Below are positions 9,553 to 17,588 of a stretch of DNA of 64,000 nt, piece after piece. Where the stretch lies: the NCBI RefSeq assembly GCF_024806835.1, contig NZ_JANTYU010000003.1:496001-560000 (forward strand). Direction: 5' to 3'. A model generated the notes under the pieces. That model did not search any database and had not been told where the DNA came from. It saw nothing but the letters and a program-made list of their open reading frames with translations. This DNA comes from Xanthomonas sp. 3793 (GTDB taxonomy: Bacteria; Pseudomonadota; Gammaproteobacteria; Xanthomonadales; Xanthomonadaceae). A program made the position numbers and the translations under genes. The stretch's first letter is position 1, and every line of letters begins with the position of its first letter.

Positions 9553-10176
9553 ATGCCTGCACTGATCATTTTCGATTTCGACGGCACCCTGGCCGATTCG
9601 CTCGGCTTCTTTTTGAGCACGCAGCGCGCACTGGCCGCGCGGCACGGCTTTCGCGCAGCGCAAGCGCATGAAGTGGACGCCGCGCGCCGGCTGACCACGC
9701 GCGCGCTGCTCAAACAATCGGGATTGCCCGCCTGGCGGGTGCCGCTGGTGGCGGCCGACTTCATCCGCCTGATGCGCTCTGCGCCACCGGCCGCGCTCTT
9801 TTCCGGCATTGCGCAAACCGTGAGCGCGCTGCACGCCGGCGGCACGCGCCTGGCGGTGGTGTCGTCCAACTCGGTGGACAACGTGCAACGCGCGCTGGGC
9901 GAGGAACTGGGCACGAAGTTCGCCGTCATCGAGGGCGGCGCGCATCTGCTGGGAAAACAGCGGGCGCTGCGACGCGTCTTGCGTGCGACCTCGCACACCC
10001 CGGCGCAGGCGGTCTACGTGGGCGACCAGGTCGCTGACTGGGAAGCGGCCCAGGTGGTGGGATTGCCGTTCGCCGCGGTGGCCTGGGGCTATGCGCATCC
10101 GGACGTGTTTGCGGGATTGGCGGGGACGCAGCTGATCGAGCGCGTGGAAGAGCTGCTGGCACTGGGGGTGCGCTAG
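9553..10176 (+). CDS. HAD-superfamily phosphatase, phosphoglycolate-phosphatase type
   Basis: A 207-residue hydrolase. Motif I FDFDGTLADS supplies the nucleophile and acid aspartates near residue 8, motif II is VVSSNS, a lysine lies near LLGKQRAL, and motif IV is YVGDQVADWEAA. A helical cap sits between motifs I and II, so it is a subfamily I enzyme like Gph, but the substrate cannot be read from sequence. It follows the partner-switching genes by about 95 bases on the same strand; no functional tie is evident. There is no strong ribosome-binding site before the ATG. Confidence 0.85.
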   Translation: MPALIIFDFDGTLADSLGFFLSTQRALAARHGFRAAQAHEVDAARRLTTRALLKQSGLPAWRVPLVAADFIRLMRSAPPAALFSGIAQTVSALHAGGTRLAVVSSNSVDNVQRALGEELGTKFAVIEGGAHLLGKQRALRRVLRATSHTPAQAVYVGDQVADWEAAQVVGLPFAAVAWGYAHPDVFAGLAGTQLIERVEELLALGVR

Positions 10177-10679
10177 CTGCGGCCACGCCTAGCCGCGCTT
10201 GGGGCACCTGCTTTTGACGACGGAGCCATAGGCAGGGTCTGCACTGAGCGACGGCCGGTCATTGGCACTGGCACCCCCTTCCTGGCCCGGCTCTGGCGCT
10301 CGCTGATGTTGGTGTTTGCGTAGTGAGCGGATGCTGTGTTCAGCGCTGTTGTTCTTGCTGTTGTTCAAGAGTCACCCGCCTGAAGGGTGCGGAAGCGTTT
10401 GACTTTGCCGTGGCTTAAGCGCTGTAGCTTTGGCGTTGTGGTTTAAGCGCTGACACTTGAACGCTGCGCTTGAAATTTCCGCAGGGCCAACAGGTGCATC
10501 TGTTGGAAATCCCTGGTACCCGCCCCCTCATCCGCCCTTCGGGCACCTTCTCCCGGAGGGAGAAGGAACTGCACTCAGCGAGTTTGGCGCCGTGCCGCGC
10601 GTGCTGCGCGTGGCACGGAGGGACACCCTTGAACACTGCGACGTGCGCCGCATGACCTTCCGAAACTACACGCGGATGT
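10177..10679. other. Intergenic region with short repeats, no gene seen
   Basis: About 500 bases between the HAD gene and the GntR regulator. It carries a direct repeat GTGG(C/T)TTAAGCGCTG at about 10409 and 10438, and a perfect hairpin CCTTCTCCC-GGA-GGGAGAAGG at 10546-10566 inside a CTCATCCGCCCTTCGGGCACC context that looks like a dispersed intergenic element. Confidence 0.6.
10546..10566. repeat. Perfect 9-bp stem hairpin, likely a dispersed intergenic element
   Basis: Arms CCTTCTCCC and GGGAGAAGG enclose loop GGA. No T-run follows on either strand, so I do not call it an intrinsic terminator. A related arm pair (CTTCTCC/GGAGAAG) recurs near 40497-40515. Confidence 0.55.
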
Positions 10680-11399
10680 CTACACCCCGCCCGACCGCGG
10701 CAATGGCGCCGGCACGTTCAACATCCCGCCCGCCGCCACGTAGGCCGCCAGCGCCTGGCCCTGGCTCAACAGATGTCCGTGCATGGTGCGCTCGGCCCCT
10801 TCGGCATCGCCGCGTCGCACGCAGTCCATCAACTGCCGGTGCTCGGCCAGCGACTGCGCCATCCGCCCCGGCGTCAGCAACTGCCGGCCACGGTGCATCT
10901 TCAAGATGCGATGCAGATCGTGGGTGACCCGGATCAACCACGGATTGCCTGCGTACTGCTGCACGGTCTCGTGGATCAGATAGTTGTTGCGGTAATACTC
11001 GGCCAGATCGCCTGAAGCGGCAGCCGCCTCCATCGCCGCATGCAACTCTTCCAGGCGCTGCACACCGGCCGCATCCAGGCGCTTGACCGCGTCATGCGCG
11101 CAGCGGCCTTCCAGCATCGCCATCACCGGGAACAACTGATTGAGATCTTCCAGCGTCAGCCGCGTGACCCGGCTGCCGCGGCCTGCATCCAGTTGCACCA
11201 GGCCCTCGGCCGCGAGCAGCTTGAGACTTTCGCGCAGCGGCGTACGGCTGATGCCCAGTTCTTCGGCCAGTGCCGGCTCGTCGATCCATTCGCCCGGCGG
11301 CAGCGCATAGTCGTAGATCTTCTGGCGCAGGCGCTCGGCCACTTCCTCGTACAGCGGTACGCGCTTCTTGGCGTTGCGCGAATCAGGGGCGAGGGTCAT
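10680..11399 (-). CDS. GntR/FadR-type regulator, probable regulator of malonate use
   Basis: A 239-residue DNA-binding protein. Residues about 15-80 form the GntR winged helix (LRQKIYDYALPPGEWIDEPALAEELGISRTPLRESLKLLAAEGLV) and residues about 90-220 a helical FCD ligand domain with histidines (NNYLIHETVQQ, LAEHRQLMDCV) that often bind metal. It is the last gene of the mdc cluster, 79 bases after the carrier gene on the same strand. GntR regulators of malonate operons are known (MdcY), so control of mdc with malonate or malonyl-CoA as signal is a reasonable inference. A possible operator lies upstream of mdcA. Confidence 0.85.
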   Translation of the reverse strand: MTLAPDSRNAKKRVPLYEEVAERLRQKIYDYALPPGEWIDEPALAEELGISRTPLRESLKLLAAEGLVQLDAGRGSRVTRLTLEDLNQLFPVMAMLEGRCAHDAVKRLDAAGVQRLEELHAAMEAAAASGDLAEYYRNNYLIHETVQQYAGNPWLIRVTHDLHRILKMHRGRQLLTPGRMAQSLAEHRQLMDCVRRGDAEGAERTMHGHLLSQGQALAAYVAAGGMLNVPAPLPRSGGV

Positions 11400-11478
11400 G
11401 GCGGGCAGGTCGTCGGCAGCGGATCGGGGGCGCCCATTCTACGGGCGCGCCCGCCGACCCTGCCCACCGGCGGCAATC

Positions 11479-12834
11479 TCACAGCCAACCCGGCACCACG
11501 AACAGCAGCCACGCCGCCAGCGGCCCCAACAACACCACCAGCCCGCTGTAGACCAGAAACCGGCGGAACAGCCCGTCGCGCTCTTCCTTGGCCGCCGAAG
11601 CCACCACCAGCGCGCCATTGGTGGAAAACGGGCTGACATCGACGATGGTGGACGACACCGCAAGCGCGCAGATCACCCCGGCCGCACCCAGCTGGCCCTG
11701 CATCAGGAACGGCACGGCCAGCGGAATGGTGGCGCCGAGCACCGCCGCCGACGAGGCGAACGCGGACACGATGCCGCCCACGTAGCACACCAGCAACGCG
11801 CCCAACAAAGGCATGCCGATATGCGACACGCCGGTACCGATGTAGTCCACCGCGCCGGCCTTTTCCAGCACCGCCACATAGGTGACCACGCCGCTGATCA
11901 GCAGCACCGTGGACCAGCTGATGCCATCCACTGCGCCCTTCTGCGCATTCGGCGAGATCAATGCCAACGCCACGGCCACGGTGATCGACACCAGGCCGAC
12001 GTTGAGGTTGTAGACCAGCGCCGCCACGCCCAGGCCCAGCAGGCCGACCAGCGTGATCACGCGATCGCGGGTGATGGACACCGCCTCCAGCGCCAGCGGG
12101 TCGGTGGACAAGGTGCCGCCGCCGGCCGCCACCAGCGCGCCGTGGCCTTCGATGGCAAAGCGACGCTGCGATGCCTGATCGCCACTGACCGGCACGTACT
12201 GCGCATCGGCCAGCGACACTTCCTGCCGCCGCATCAGCTTGAGCCCGCCGAAGGCGCAGAAGCAGATGATCGCCATCATCAGATTGAAACCCAGGCTGGT
12301 GAGAAACACCGCCATCTCGGTGACGTCCAGCCCGGCTTTTTCGACCACCTTGTTGGTGATGCCGCCGTACACGCTGATCGGCGAAAAGCCGCCGCCCTGC
12401 GCGCCATGGATCACCAGCAGGCCCATCATCAGCGGATTGATTCGGTACTGCTTGGCAAAGCGCAACGCCACCGGGCCGATGATGGCCACGGCCGCCGGCC
12501 CCAGTGCACCGAAGGCGGTGAGCAGGCCGGTGATGACGAACATCACCCACGGGATCGCCACGATGCGCCCGCGCACCGCGCGCACCGCCCAATGCACCAA
12601 TAGATCGATCGTGCCGTTCTTCTGCGCGATGGCGAACAGATAGGTGATGCCGACCAGGGTCAGGAACAGGTCGCCGGGAAAGCCGGCCAGCACTTCCTTG
12701 CCATCCAGCCCCACCCACACGCCACCGACGATGAACGCCAGCGCGAAGGCCACCGCACCCATGTTGATGGGCAATGCGGTGGCCACGATGAACATGAGTA
12801 CCAAGCCAAGAATCGTTGCAATTTGCGGGGTCAT
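11479..12834 (-). CDS. MatC-type dicarboxylate (malonate) carrier
   Basis: A 451-residue inner-membrane protein, almost wholly hydrophobic, with roughly 10-12 predicted helices beginning MTPQIATILGLVLMFIVATALPINMG. The N-terminal part resembles the MatC carrier family (GDLFLTLVGITYLFAIAQKNGTIDLLV; IHGAQGGGFSPISVYGG), and a later stretch STIVDVSPFSTNGALV is typical of SLC13-like anion transporters. It follows mdcH by 87 bases. Its place in the malonate operon implies malonate uptake, replacing the MdcL/MdcM carrier of Pseudomonas-type clusters. I chose ATG 12834 over an in-frame ATG upstream because GGGAGGG precedes it. Confidence 0.85.
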   Translation of the reverse strand: MTPQIATILGLVLMFIVATALPINMGAVAFALAFIVGGVWVGLDGKEVLAGFPGDLFLTLVGITYLFAIAQKNGTIDLLVHWAVRAVRGRIVAIPWVMFVITGLLTAFGALGPAAVAIIGPVALRFAKQYRINPLMMGLLVIHGAQGGGFSPISVYGGITNKVVEKAGLDVTEMAVFLTSLGFNLMMAIICFCAFGGLKLMRRQEVSLADAQYVPVSGDQASQRRFAIEGHGALVAAGGGTLSTDPLALEAVSITRDRVITLVGLLGLGVAALVYNLNVGLVSITVAVALALISPNAQKGAVDGISWSTVLLISGVVTYVAVLEKAGAVDYIGTGVSHIGMPLLGALLVCYVGGIVSAFASSAAVLGATIPLAVPFLMQGQLGAAGVICALAVSSTIVDVSPFSTNGALVVASAAKEERDGLFRRFLVYSGLVVLLGPLAAWLLFVVPGWL

Positions 12835-12921
12835 GCGCCCTCCCAGACACCTGATACGCGTACAGCACGGATGGCCACCCGCCACCCAAGGGTCACGCCG
12901 TGTACAACACCTGCCTGGTGG

Positions 12922-13842
12922 TCATGCCGCGCGTTCGCATGCGGCATTGACCCACTCCACAACGCCTTGGGTGCTATGGAAATCGTCGACCGACCGCGCT
13001 TGGCAGCCCGGCAGGATCTCGCGCGCCATGCGCGCCAGCGCGCTGCCGGGGCCGAGTTCGAGAAACACCCGCGCACCGCGTTCGGCGGCCTGCACCAGCA
13101 CGTCGTGCCAGCGCACGGTCTGCGCGATCTGCGCGGCCAGGCTGTCGATCACCTGCGGCGACGTGGCGACGACGCGTGCATCGATGCCGGCCAGTACGCG
13201 CACCGTCGGCGCGCGAATCGCCGCCTTGGTCAACGCTGTGGCGAAGGCATCGGCCGCTGCGCGTAGCCATGGCGTATGCGCAGGCACGCTGACCGGCAGC
13301 ACGCTGGCGCGTGCGCCGCGCGCCTGCGCCTCGTCGCCCAGCGCCCGCAAGGCGGCGCGCGGCCCACCGAGCACGGCGTGGTCGTCGCCGTTGATGATGG
13401 CCACTGCTGCACCATGCGTCTTGCATAGAGAATCCAGCGTGGGCAGCGACAGGCCGGTCACGGCCATCAACCCGGCATCGTCGGGGCTGGCCGCATCCAT
13501 CGCGCGCGCGCGGGTGGCCGCGAGCTGCAGGCAGGTCTGGATATCGATGCTGCCGGCCACTGCGTGCGCAGCCAGCTCGCCGACGCTGTAACCCAGCACC
13601 AGCAGCGGTGTCGGCAGATGCGCGCGCAGCACCTGCCACTGGGCCAGGGTGCCTGCGCATACCAGCGGCTGGGCGACGGCATTGACGTAGCGGCCAGGGT
13701 CTGCGGCAAGGGTTTGCGGCGCGCCGCCAAGCACCTGACCTGCTGCAGCGAACACCGCGGCGGCGGCGGGCGCATCGGCAATCCGCGCGAACATGTCGGC
13801 GTGCTGGCCACCCTGGCCCGGGCAGAGGATGGCCAGGGTCAT
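12922..13842 (-). CDS. mdcH: Malonate decarboxylase epsilon subunit: malonyl-CoA:ACP transacylase
   Basis: A 306-residue FabD-like acyltransferase. It primes the decarboxylase by moving malonyl from CoA to the prosthetic-group thiol of MdcC. Visible motifs: LCPGQGGQ at the N-terminus, the nucleophile elbow GYSVGELAAHA (serine near residue 90), and PVSVPAHTPWL carrying the active-site histidine. The ATG at 13842 has AGGTGG eight bases upstream; an ATG six codons earlier is less likely. It lies 172 bases after mdcB, a wider gap than elsewhere in the operon. Confidence 0.92.
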   Translation of the reverse strand: MTLAILCPGQGGQHADMFARIADAPAAAAVFAAAGQVLGGAPQTLAADPGRYVNAVAQPLVCAGTLAQWQVLRAHLPTPLLVLGYSVGELAAHAVAGSIDIQTCLQLAATRARAMDAASPDDAGLMAVTGLSLPTLDSLCKTHGAAVAIINGDDHAVLGGPRAALRALGDEAQARGARASVLPVSVPAHTPWLRAAADAFATALTKAAIRAPTVRVLAGIDARVVATSPQVIDSLAAQIAQTVRWHDVLVQAAERGARVFLELGPGSALARMAREILPGCQARSVDDFHSTQGVVEWVNAACERAA

Positions 13843-14014
13843 GCTGTGCGCCACCTGCATGCTGTCACACGACCGCGATGGCGACGCGCACGTGCGCTGC
13901 CGGCAATGTTGCCCGGCGCGTGGTGCAAGCAAGCGGCGGCGTCTGTGCGGCATGACGCAACGGCGTGCTGCATGCACAAGCGCGCTTGTGCGCCGGCGAA
14001 GGGCAGGCGCCTGC

Positions 14015-14884
14015 TCATACCGTCTCCTGACGATGCAGGAACCACGCACACGCCAGCAGGTCCGCACTGCCGCCGGGGCTGAGACGACGCGCCACGAAGT
14101 GTCTGCCGATCGACGACAGCCGATCGCGCCAGCCCGGTTGCGCGACACCGCCGTCATCGAGAAAGCTGCGCGCCTGCGCCTTGGCATATGCCAGACCACC
14201 TGCGCCGCCACGATGCAGCAGATTGAGGTCGTCGACGTGCGCAACCAGCTGCATCAAGGTCTGCGCAAGCACAGCGTCCTGCGTGGCGCCGCTGTCCAGC
14301 GCGGCGCGCAGATGCGGCAGCGCGATCTCGCGCAGTAGCGGGTAGCCGGCCGCGGCCTGCTCGCGGACGCCGCCAACCTGGTACTGCGCACGCACGCGCT
14401 GGCCATTGCTGCGCGAATCCAGCGGCGCCGCGCGCAACGCCGCGCTCCACACCTGCACACCGTTGCAGACCGCCTCGGCAGATGGCCGGTGGCCGTGCGC
14501 CACGCGCAGGCGTGCGGCCTGTGCGGTAAGCAGGCCGAGGCTGAAGATCGCGCCGCGGTGGGTATTGATGCCGCCGGTGGCGCGCAGCATCGCCGCCTCG
14601 GCCGCGATGCCCAGATCGCGCAGGCGTGCGAAGGGAGCGTTGTCGCTGCCGGCCTGCGCGATGGCGACAAAATAGCCACGCAAGGCGAACAGGCTGCGCA
14701 GGAAGGTTGCGGCATCCATGTCGGCATGGCTGCCACTATCGAACGGCGTCACCAACCCGGGCTTTGGCGTGCAGGCCAGTTCCGCGTGCAGTGCGCCAAC
14801 GGCAAGCCGGCCGAGCCGGTGCGCAAGGCCGCCCGGCGCGGCAGGCACGTCGACCCGGCGGATATCGCGAGCGTGTGCGCTCAT
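14015..14884 (-). CDS. mdcB: Triphosphoribosyl-dephospho-CoA synthase
   Basis: A 289-residue enzyme that makes 2'-(5''-triphosphoribosyl)-3'-dephospho-CoA from ATP and dephospho-CoA, the precursor of the MdcC prosthetic group. Family signatures include [22 protein letters not shown] near the N-terminus, [16 protein letters not shown] and [20 protein letters not shown]. The start overlaps the mdcG stop by 4 bases, so the two prosthetic-group enzymes are translationally coupled. The gene sits after mdcG here, whereas in classic clusters mdcB follows mdcA. The frame is open upstream of 14884 but that part lies inside mdcG. Confidence 0.92.
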   Translation of the reverse strand: MSAHARDIRRVDVPAAPGGLAHRLGRLAVGALHAELACTPKPGLVTPFDSGSHADMDAATFLRSLFALRGYFVAIAQAGSDNAPFARLRDLGIAAEAAMLRATGGINTHRGAIFSLGLLTAQAARLRVAHGHRPSAEAVCNGVQVWSAALRAAPLDSRSNGQRVRAQYQVGGVREQAAAGYPLLREIALPHLRAALDSGATQDAVLAQTLMQLVAHVDDLNLLHRGGAGGLAYAKAQARSFLDDGGVAQPGWRDRLSSIGRHFVARRLSPGGSADLLACAWFLHRQETV

Positions 14885-15522
14885 GCCGCGCTCCTCAATT
14901 GAAACAACGCAGTCCGCGCCAACATGCGGCAGCCGTTGCCGGATTTCACCAGTACCTGCTGTGCATTGCCGGCGTACTCGCGCCAGTTCACTGCGATGTC
15001 GCCGGGAAGCAGCAACTCGCCATCGGCGCGCACGCCGTGGTGGTGTTCCCAGCGCTGCAACAACGCAACCACTGCCTGCGCCTGCCCGGGCGTCTCGATG
15101 GACCACAACAGATCCAGATCCGATTGCACATGCACATACGTCAAGCCCGTCAACGCCTGCCACGCAAAACTGCCAAAGACGCGCGGATGCAGTGCGTCAG
15201 CCTGCGCGTGCGCTTGCAACGCCTGCAACGCGGGCTGCAGCGCGCCGGGTGCGTGGGCGATCACCGCATCCAACGACAACGGTGGGCTGCAGCGTGCGAT
15301 TTCCACGACGCTGGCCTGCAATGCCAGACGTTGCTTGCCCTCGGCGGGCGGCAACGGCACGCCCAGGCGCAGGCTGCCCGGCGCTTCGGTCCCGTCGCCA
15401 CGGGCCACCACCGCCGGCAGGCCTGCGGCAAACCAGCGCTGCAAGCGCGGCTGCGCGCCAGGCGTGTGCGCCTGCCACTGCGCATCGTCGCGCAACCACA
15501 CCAGGGCGTGGCGCGGCGCCAT
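14881..15522 (-). CDS. mdcG: Phosphoribosyl-dephospho-CoA transferase
   Basis: A 213-residue nucleotidyltransferase that attaches the dephospho-CoA derivative to the serine of the carrier protein MdcC. The central stretch [26 protein letters not shown] is the nucleotidyltransferase core with paired aspartates; [20 protein letters not shown] near the end is typical of MdcG. The ATG at 15522 lies 2 bases past the mdcE stop and its 3' end overlaps mdcB by 4 bases. The N-terminal 80 residues are poorly conserved in the family. Confidence 0.9.
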   Translation of the reverse strand: MAPRHALVWLRDDAQWQAHTPGAQPRLQRWFAAGLPAVVARGDGTEAPGSLRLGVPLPPAEGKQRLALQASVVEIARCSPPLSLDAVIAHAPGALQPALQALQAHAQADALHPRVFGSFAWQALTGLTYVHVQSDLDLLWSIETPGQAQAVVALLQRWEHHHGVRADGELLLPGDIAVNWREYAGNAQQVLVKSGNGCRMLARTALFQLRSAA

Positions 15523-15524
15523 GC

Positions 15525-16229
15525 TCAGGCCTCGCCCGCTGCCACGGCGGCAGCGACATCGCGCGCCAGGGTGCGGCCGCCGCGCTGCGCGCCCAGTGCG
15601 CGCCGCTGGTCGCCATCGACGGGAGCGGCCAATGCGCCGAGCAGCGCCTGTGCCAGATCGCCGCCCCACAGCGAGTCCACCGCGCCCATGCGCACATAGT
15701 TCTCCACGCCCGGCGCAAACACCGGCGAGCTCTTGCTCAGCGCCTGCAAGGTGTCAACCGATTGCTTGGTGACACGGGACATCGCACGCAGATCCATCAC
15801 GCGCACCTGCGCATCCGGCAATGCATGGATCTGATCGGCCATCAAACCGAACGACAGGAAGCCGCCGCTCACCGCTTCGCCATAAACCAGCGTGACAAGC
15901 CGCGCGCCGCGCCGGCGTGCCAGGTCCAGCGCACGCGCCAGATGCGCAAAATAGCCGTTGATGCCCAGCAATTCATCACGACGTGCGAGGCGTTGCCCGG
16001 CGGTATCGGCCAGCATCACGATCGGCCGCTGCGGATGCGCACGGGTGCTGGCCAATACAGTGGCAGCCAGGGCCAGCGCGTGGTCCACGCCCACTTCCAG
16101 CCTGTTGGCGGTGCCGATCACCGTGACCTCGCCGGTGGCGGTGGTGGCGCTGCCAGTGAGCACATCGTGGTTGCGCGCGACGGCGTGGCCTAGCGGAAAC
16201 AGCTGGTCGAGCAGTTGGCTCAGTTCCAT
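15525..16229 (-). CDS. mdcE: Malonate decarboxylase gamma subunit
   Basis: A 234-residue carboxyltransferase-fold subunit that pairs with MdcD to remove CO2 from malonyl-S-ACP. It contains [54 protein letters not shown] and [26 protein letters not shown], as in crotonase-like gamma subunits. The ATG at 16229 lies inside the 3' end of mdcD (10-base overlap), which suggests 1:1 translational coupling of the two catalytic subunits. Confidence 0.93.
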   Translation of the reverse strand: MELSQLLDQLFPLGHAVARNHDVLTGSATTATGEVTVIGTANRLEVGVDHALALAATVLASTRAHPQRPIVMLADTAGQRLARRDELLGINGYFAHLARALDLARRRGARLVTLVYGEAVSGGFLSFGLMADQIHALPDAQVRVMDLRAMSRVTKQSVDTLQALSKSSPVFAPGVENYVRMGAVDSLWGGDLAQALLGALAAPVDGDQRRALGAQRGGRTLARDVAAAVAAGEA

Positions 16230-17140
16230 GGTGTGCTCCGATCTGCAGTGGCCGCCAGGAAGGCGTCGGTGTCCAGCAGCGGCAGCCGCTGCGGATCGGC
16301 GATGCCCTGGCGCGCCCAGATGTCCAGGCCGTCGCGGCAATCGCCATACGCATCGATGCGCGCAGACAGTTGCTGATGTGCCTGCTCCAGGGCGTGCAGC
16401 GCTGCATCGCCGTCGGGTTCTGCAAGTGTGTCCAACGTGCTGGCCGCGGCATCGGCAAACGCCGCGATGCGGTCGGCCACAAACACCTGCGCCTCGCCCA
16501 GCAGATAGCGGTGTTTGCCACCGGTCACGCGCCAGACCAGGGCGCGGTCGCGCGCGTCGAACTCTTCCACGCCGCGCACGGTTTCGATCACGTCCGGGCC
16601 GGACAGCGACAGGCGGCCTTCTTCGGACATGATCACCGTGCTGCAGCAGCGCGCCACGATGCCCATGCCGCCGAACGCGCCATTGCCGCTACCGATCAGT
16701 GCCAACACCGGCACGCCGGCCGCGCGCGCGCCCAGCACGGCGCGCATGACTTCGGAAATCGCGATCAGGCCGGCATTGGCTTCATGCAGACGCACGCCGC
16801 CGGTGTCGAGCAGCAACAGCACCGCTGCCGGCTGCGTGGCTGCAGCGCGTTCGAGCAGGCCGGTGAGCTTGGCGCCGTGCACCTCGCCGACGCCGCCGCC
16901 CATGAAGGCGCCCTGCTGCGCAGCGATCAGCACCGTGCGGCCACGCAAGCTGCCCTCGCCCACCACGATGCCGTCGTTGAAGGCCCCCGGCACGTCGAGC
17001 TGTGCCAGATGCGGGCTGACCAGGCGCCGACGCGGGCCGACGAATTCGCGAAAGCTGGCGGTGTCCAGCAGCCCGTCGATACGCTCGCGGGCATCGGCTT
17101 CGTAATAGCTGCGCTCGGCCATGGGGATGGTGGTGCTCAT
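16220..17140 (-). CDS. mdcD: Malonate decarboxylase beta subunit
   Basis: A 306-residue carboxyltransferase-fold subunit acting with MdcE on malonyl-S-MdcC. Family features: RRRLVSPHLAQLDVPGAFNDGIVVGEG, the glycine-rich QGAFMGGGVGEVHGAK, LLLDTGGVRLHEANAGLIAISEV and GSGNGAFGGMGIVARCC. The start at 17140 has GGAG eight bases upstream. A REP pair occupies the 120-base gap between mdcC and this gene, so it is the only point where the front of the operon is not tightly packed. Confidence 0.95.
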   Translation of the reverse strand: MSTTIPMAERSYYEADARERIDGLLDTASFREFVGPRRRLVSPHLAQLDVPGAFNDGIVVGEGSLRGRTVLIAAQQGAFMGGGVGEVHGAKLTGLLERAAATQPAAVLLLLDTGGVRLHEANAGLIAISEVMRAVLGARAAGVPVLALIGSGNGAFGGMGIVARCCSTVIMSEEGRLSLSGPDVIETVRGVEEFDARDRALVWRVTGGKHRYLLGEAQVFVADRIAAFADAAASTLDTLAEPDGDAALHALEQAHQQLSARIDAYGDCRDGLDIWARQGIADPQRLPLLDTDAFLAATADRSTPWN

Positions 17141-17161
17141 AAGGGTCTCCTGACAACATGC

Positions 17162-17229
17162 GTAGGAGCGCACCTGGGCGCGACCGCGGCATTACCGGGA
17201 AGGCCCGTCGCGCCCGGGTGCGCTCCTAC
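17162..17229. repeat. GTAG-type REP pair (copy 2) inside the mdc operon
   Basis: Same arms as the copy near 2422 (GTAGGAGCGCACC and GGTGCGCTCCTAC ends), 68 nt in all. It lies between mdcC and mdcD, so it is transcribed within the operon and would fold into a long hairpin in the mRNA. Confidence 0.85.
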
Positions 17230-17261
17230 GAGGCCGCGGGTGCGTGCTGGAAGGCGGCGGC

Positions 17262-17579
17262 TCATGCGGCGGCTCCCTGCAGCACATCGATCGCCTGCTC
17301 CAGACGCAGGCTCACCACCGCCGGTGTGGCGCCGACATCGTTGATGCTGATGCGCACATCGCGCAGCGGATGGCGTGCGGCGAAGTCGCCCAGCACCGCT
17401 TGCCAGATCGTGCCGAAACCGCGTGCGGCGGTCAGGATTTCGATCTCCATCGCACCGTCCAGCGGCACCCGCTCGACCAGCACTTCCAGGTTGCCGGAGG
17501 CGACCACGCCGACCAGCGCATGCTCCAGACCGGTGCGTGCACCGTGCTGGCCGTCAAAGCGATATCGCAGGGTTTCCAT
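17262..17579 (-). CDS. mdcC: Malonate decarboxylase acyl-carrier protein (delta subunit)
   Basis: A 105-residue carrier protein. The sequence VGVVASGNLEVLVE near residues 23-36 carries the serine that receives the phosphoribosyl-dephospho-CoA arm, as in other MdcC proteins (consensus GSGDLEVL). The rest (FGTIWQAVLGDFAARHPLRDVRISINDVGATPAVVSLRLEQA) also fits the family. It starts 9 bases after mdcA and is followed by the intra-operon REP pair. Confidence 0.93.
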   Translation of the reverse strand: METLRYRFDGQHGARTGLEHALVGVVASGNLEVLVERVPLDGAMEIEILTAARGFGTIWQAVLGDFAARHPLRDVRISINDVGATPAVVSLRLEQAIDVLQGAAA

Positions 17580-17588
17580 GCTGAGCCC

